A stretch of 7,930 bases of DNA from JAGNRR01 sp964612525 (GTDB taxonomy: Bacteria > Bacteroidota > Bacteroidia > Chitinophagales > Chitinophagaceae), in the NCBI GenBank assembly GCA_964612525.1, contig CAZTCQ010000102.1:1-7930 (forward strand), given 5' to 3'. Below, piece by piece: positions 5,620 to 7,930 of the stretch. Both the position numbers and the translations under genes were made by a program. The stretch's first letter is position 1. Each line of letters starts with the position of its first letter. The notes under the pieces were generated by a model. It saw only the letters and a list, made by a program, of their open reading frames with translations, searched no databases and had not been told where the DNA came from.

Positions 5620-6637
5620 AGACTCGATGTGAAGTTGTATTGAATCGTTCCTGCGGGTCAAGAAATAATTGACTAGCCCAATTCGGATTATAATAAAAAG
5701 AAGGTTCATCGGAATGAAGCATAACACGTTCATTAGCCATGGTACCAATTTGAGAAAAGAGAATACTTATGTTTGTGAACTGATCCATCTCAGTATAAAA
5801 CCATATTTCATATGACCGAGCACCTCTTTCGTTGGTGGCTTTCACGATTCGGTTGGGTGCTCCAAAACGCAGAAACATGCGCCCCATATCCGTTTGATAT
5901 CCCTTGAAGGCACCGTAAGCATATTTGCGAGAGCAGTAGTTAAGTTTTTCTGCATATTCTATCCAAGCTGCTTTTGGATCTTCTGGGTTTCTACTTTGCC
6001 AAAAGTTATAAAAGTATTGACGCAACTCATTCACCTTCTTACTTTTTACCACACCGGCTAAAGCGCCTTGCTCAGCTTTGTCGGCAATCGGCGCAAGCGC
6101 AAAAATGTTTTTTTGCAAACGCTCTGCATCGTATTTGTTCACAAACGTTTTTGAAATATCTACTTCAGTGCTTTTCGATTTTACTCGCTGACTAATCAAT
6201 AAATTATTTCTGGATCGGTGCTGGTAAAAGGTATTTGGGTTTCGTAAGGTCTGAAAATTTATTTTTTTCTCTTGAAGTAATTTCTGATTTTCTTTTGTTT
6301 TTAATCGAAAAATCAAAGAGTAGTTTCCGCTTTTAATAAAAGTATCATTAATAGGGACTGCGTACTCAAATGTTTCGTAAGGAATGTTTATAATTTTATT
6401 ATACAGGTCTTGATCCGATTTGCTTTTGCTTTTGGGTTGCAGGCCGTACTCAAAAATATGATTAGCAATTTCAAGAGACGGATCAATCGTTAGTAGCACG
6501 CCAATTGTTTTTTCTTGCGTATCATAAAAAGTCATGTGGCCGTCCAAACTATCTTTACTAGCGCGCAGAATAAAATAATTCTGCGCCTCAGCTGAGAAGC
6601 TCATCATGAAAAGAAATAAAAGTAACTTTACCCGCAC
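5600..6637 (-). CDS. Secreted GWxTD domain-containing protein (GYxTD variant)
   Basis: The product is 345 residues from GTG 6637-6635. I prefer this start because it gives a standard signal peptide: MRVK, then LLLFLFMMSFSA, with AEAQ before the likely cleavage. A TTG at 6658-6656 would add seven residues; the ATGs at 6607 and 6604 would destroy the signal. A beta-rich middle region (about 20-140) precedes the GWxTD module: LRQYFYNFWQSRNPEDP (205-221), then FKGYQTDMGRMFLRFGAPNRI (244-264), then SYEIWFY (275-281). This matches the family pattern of Fw..rdP, GWxTDRGR.yi.yG.Pd.i and yEiW.Y, except that the signature Trp is Tyr. GWxTD proteins are exported proteins of Bacteroidota and Acidobacteriota with unknown molecular function. 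The gene runs into the LEA14-like lipoprotein with a 20-bp overlap, suggesting both act at the periplasm/outer membrane. Its 5' end lies head-to-head with wbqC. Confidence 0.83.
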   Translation of the reverse strand: MRVKLLLFLFMMSFSAEAQNYFILRASKDSLDGHMTFYDTQEKTIGVLLTIDPSLEIANHIFEYGLQPKSKSKSDQDLYNKIINIPYETFEYAVPINDTFIKSGNYSLIFRLKTKENQKLLQEKKINFQTLRNPNTFYQHRSRNNLLISQRVKSKSTEVDISKTFVNKYDAERLQKNIFALAPIADKAEQGALAGVVKSKKVNELRQYFYNFWQSRNPEDPKAAWIEYAEKLNYCSRKYAYGAFKGYQTDMGRMFLRFGAPNRIVKATNERGARSYEIWFYTEMDQFTNISILFSQIGTMANERVMLHSDEPSFYYNPNWASQLFLDPQERFNTTSHRVYDFFKP

Positions 6638-6644
6638 AAACGTA
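6637..6644 (-). promoter_or_regulatory. Perfect TAnnTTTG box (TACGTTTG) at the start of the GWxTD gene
   Basis: On the minus strand TACGTTTG reads from 6644 to 6637, a full match to the -7 consensus, and its last G is the first base of the preferred GTG start. An overlapping near-match TACCTTTA lies at 6650-6643 and would place transcription start at about the GTG. No TTG lies at the right distance for either box. The start codon and the promoter therefore conflict, and at most one of the two assignments is right. Confidence 0.35.
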
Positions 6645-6651
6645 AAGGTAA

Positions 6652-7248
6652 ATGACAAAAAACGGAGCGGTGATAATGGATTGTGAATTTTTTCCTAGCA
6701 TTCCGTGGTTTAAAAAATTTATGGACGCAGAAAATGTGAGTATTGAACAGCATGAGTTCTTTGTCCGATCTAGCTATAGCAATCGAGCCTATGTAGCGGG
6801 TCCAAATGGAGTGATTGGTCTCACCGTTCCTTTGCAAGGCGGACGAAACCAACGAAAAACATTCAAAGAATTAAAAATTGCTTACGACGAAGATTGGCAA
6901 GCACTTCATTGGAAAAGTTTGACATCCTTTTACGGACGATCGGTTTACTTCGAATATTTTAAAGAGGAGTTAGCAGATTTCTATGCTAAAAAATTTGATT
7001 ACCTGCTAGAGGCCAATCTGGCATCCCTCGATTTGATTTTAAAACTACTTCAGATCAAAAAAGAGTATACCTTGACCGACCATTATGAAAAGAATGCTGA
7101 AAATGATTGTCGGCATATTTATTTACCGAAGAATAGAAGAATTGAAAATGTAGATAAAGAATACTTCCAACCTTTCAGCGATCGAAATGGGTTTGAGCCA
7201 AATTTAAGTATGCTTGATTTTCTTTTTTGCTGTGGCCGTTGGGAGTAA
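6652..7248 (+). CDS. WbqC-like family protein
   Basis: The 198-residue product matches the WbqC-like family along its whole length. It opens with AVIMDCEFFPSIPWFKKFM (residues 6-24), corresponding to the family's 'vl.p..YFp.i.yf'. It continues with IEQHEFFVRSSYSNRAYV (31-48), the family hallmark around E-x-x-E/H-F.K.SyrNR. Next come VIGLTVPL (54-61) and KELKIAYDEDWQALHWKSLTSFYGRSVYFEYF (72-103), and it ends SMLDFLF (186-192), where relatives have LDLLF. The family is linked by name and frequent context to surface polysaccharide or glycolipid genes, but its reaction is not known to me. The protein is soluble and cytosolic with no signal peptide. I kept ATG 6652 because residues 6-9 belong to the first conserved strand; an ATG at 6676 has a better Shine-Dalgarno (GGAG, 6664-6667) but would cut into it. 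With 6652 the gene sits 14 bp from the GTG start of the divergent GWxTD gene. It is convergent with the next gene, 14 bp apart. Confidence 0.88.
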   Translation: MTKNGAVIMDCEFFPSIPWFKKFMDAENVSIEQHEFFVRSSYSNRAYVAGPNGVIGLTVPLQGGRNQRKTFKELKIAYDEDWQALHWKSLTSFYGRSVYFEYFKEELADFYAKKFDYLLEANLASLDLILKLLQIKKEYTLTDHYEKNAENDCRHIYLPKNRRIENVDKEYFQPFSDRNGFEPNLSMLDFLFCCGRWE

Positions 7249-7262
7249 TTTCTCAAGTAAAG

Positions 7263-7838
7263 CTAGATGGTTCCCACTTCTTGGTGCAGCGTTTCACGCT
7301 TTTGTAGTTCTTGTTCAAAGTATTTTATATGCCTTATTGCATTACCCCATGAATTATGCGCACTCCACAAAAAGTGTTTCTTTTTAACTCCTGCCGTGAT
7401 ACGGACTTTTGATTCTGCCTCACCTTTCTTTTCTATCAGGATTTCTATTTTTTCATTCCAGAGTAGGCGGTAGTATTTCATCACTAACAATACTCCTCCC
7501 TCAGTTTCTGTTCTGCTTTCTGTTTTAAATTTCCAAACGTTTTGTTTCAATAAATTCAAAACCTTCTCTTGCGGTAAATCAAGATCCAGAGATTTAGTAA
7601 TCGTCCCATTTTGATTTTCTGCTAAGCCTACATCAATTCCCATTTTTTCTAATCTCGAGAGATTGTAAAATAGCCCTATCAAATCTCCAAGAATAAGAAG
7701 AGCGAAAAGCCAAGGAAAATCGACTATGCTAAACGAACCGTCGAAGAAATACTGAACCCAGCCAAATAGAATTATCAAAACTATCAGCAGAATGTTGCTC
7801 CAAATAATCTCTTTGAAAATAAATTTTGTTTTGGTCAC
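7263..7838 (-). CDS. Two-TM membrane protein with cytosolic domain, function unknown
   Basis: The product is 191 residues, from a GTG at 7838-7836; no ATG occurs before residue 66, which would remove both membrane segments, so GTG is the likely start. Two hydrophobic spans lie at about 11-31 (IIWSNILLIVLIILFGWVQY) and 41-60 (FPWLFALLILGDLIGLFYNL). A soluble domain of about 115 residues follows: LDLPQEKVLNLLKQNVWKF at 87-105, alternating strands (GVLLVMKYYR, KIEILIEKK, SKVRITAG) and a terminal amphipathic helix (GNAIRHIKYFEQELQKR, 165-181). The alpha, beta-strands, alpha order is loosely like an SRPBCC/START-type fold, but I see no diagnostic motif and do not recognise a named family. It lies 36 bp downstream of the stop of another minus-strand gene and could be its operon partner. 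A weak -7-like TATATTTA is present at 7868-7861 on the minus strand. Confidence 0.75.
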   Translation of the reverse strand: MTKTKFIFKEIIWSNILLIVLIILFGWVQYFFDGSFSIVDFPWLFALLILGDLIGLFYNLSRLEKMGIDVGLAENQNGTITKSLDLDLPQEKVLNLLKQNVWKFKTESRTETEGGVLLVMKYYRLLWNEKIEILIEKKGEAESKVRITAGVKKKHFLWSAHNSWGNAIRHIKYFEQELQKRETLHQEVGTI

Positions 7839-7874
7839 TGGGTATAGTTATGCTTTTGAATAAATATAAAATTT

Positions 7875-7930
7875 TTAAAACAACTCACCGCTCGTTTTAT
7901 TATTCTCATCTTCGGCTAACGAAATTTCTA
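7875..7930 (-). CDS. C-terminal end of an unidentified minus-strand gene (partial)
   Basis: On the minus strand an open frame enters at the right edge and stops at TAA 7877-7875. The visible residues are EISLAEDENNKTSGELF, a polar, acidic tail typical of a protein C-terminus. It has the same orientation as the two-TM protein gene and lies 36 bp upstream of it. The fragment is too short to identify the protein, and the open frame could also be chance. Confidence 0.4.
   Translation of the reverse strand, partial: EISLAEDENNKTSGELF

Noticed and set aside
5620..5748. N-terminal extension of the lipoprotein frame up to 5748
   Set aside because: It overlaps the conserved end of the GWxTD gene in another frame, and the signal peptide with lipobox begins exactly at the ATG at 5619.
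6628..6852. Open frame antisense to the 5' part of wbqC
   Set aside because: It is a shadow of the WbqC-like gene with no recognisable protein features.
3..7930. A novel multi-gene system (defence, secretion, biosynthetic or mobile)
   Set aside because: The strands alternate at nearly every gene, the families are unrelated in pathway, and no transposase, integrase, toxin-antitoxin pair, nuclease set or RNA gene was seen. Only the GWxTD-lipoprotein pair looks like a functional unit.

Overview
The window looks like ordinary chromosomal DNA of a low-GC member of the Bacteroidota. Several gene families point there: a GWxTD-domain secreted protein, a WbqC-like protein, a LEA14-type lipoprotein, YwbE, and the C-terminus of a DUF4143 ATPase. 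Upstream of genes there are TAnnTTTG-type -7 boxes instead of E. coli-like -10/-35 elements, and Shine-Dalgarno sequences are mostly absent. I cannot resolve the order or genus from the sequence.

Layout, left to right: the 3' end of an AAA+/DUF4143 ATPase (+); an extended 48-bp dyad that is probably a bidirectional terminator; ywbE (-); a GT1-like glycosyltransferase (+); an unrecognised small protein with an HTH-like C-terminal half and an arginine-rich tail (-); a 123-bp gap with an octamer repeat array and a candidate promoter; a SulP anion transporter with STAS domain (+); a 106-bp gap with a 13-bp-arm dyad next to the best promoter of the window; a membrane acyl desaturase (+); a two-gene unit of GWxTD protein and LEA14-like lipoprotein (both -); a WbqC-like protein (+); a two-TM protein of unknown function (-); and the last codons of a further gene (-). 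No stretch above 300 bp lacks a gene.

The strand switches at almost every gene, so most are single-gene transcription units. Convergent neighbours end 5 bp apart, 14 bp apart, or overlap by 4 bp. The only credible operon is GWxTD plus lipoprotein, whose reading frames overlap by 20 bp. As a theme, many products concern the envelope (glycosyl transfer, lipid desaturation, anion transport, secreted and lipid-anchored proteins, WbqC), but nothing ties them into one pathway.

I looked for an undescribed multi-gene system and do not see a convincing one. The most worthwhile leads are the dyad/promoter arrangement before the desaturase, the octamer array before sulP, the nested dyads at 308-355, and the unrecognised HTH/basic-tail protein flanked by a 12-bp direct repeat.
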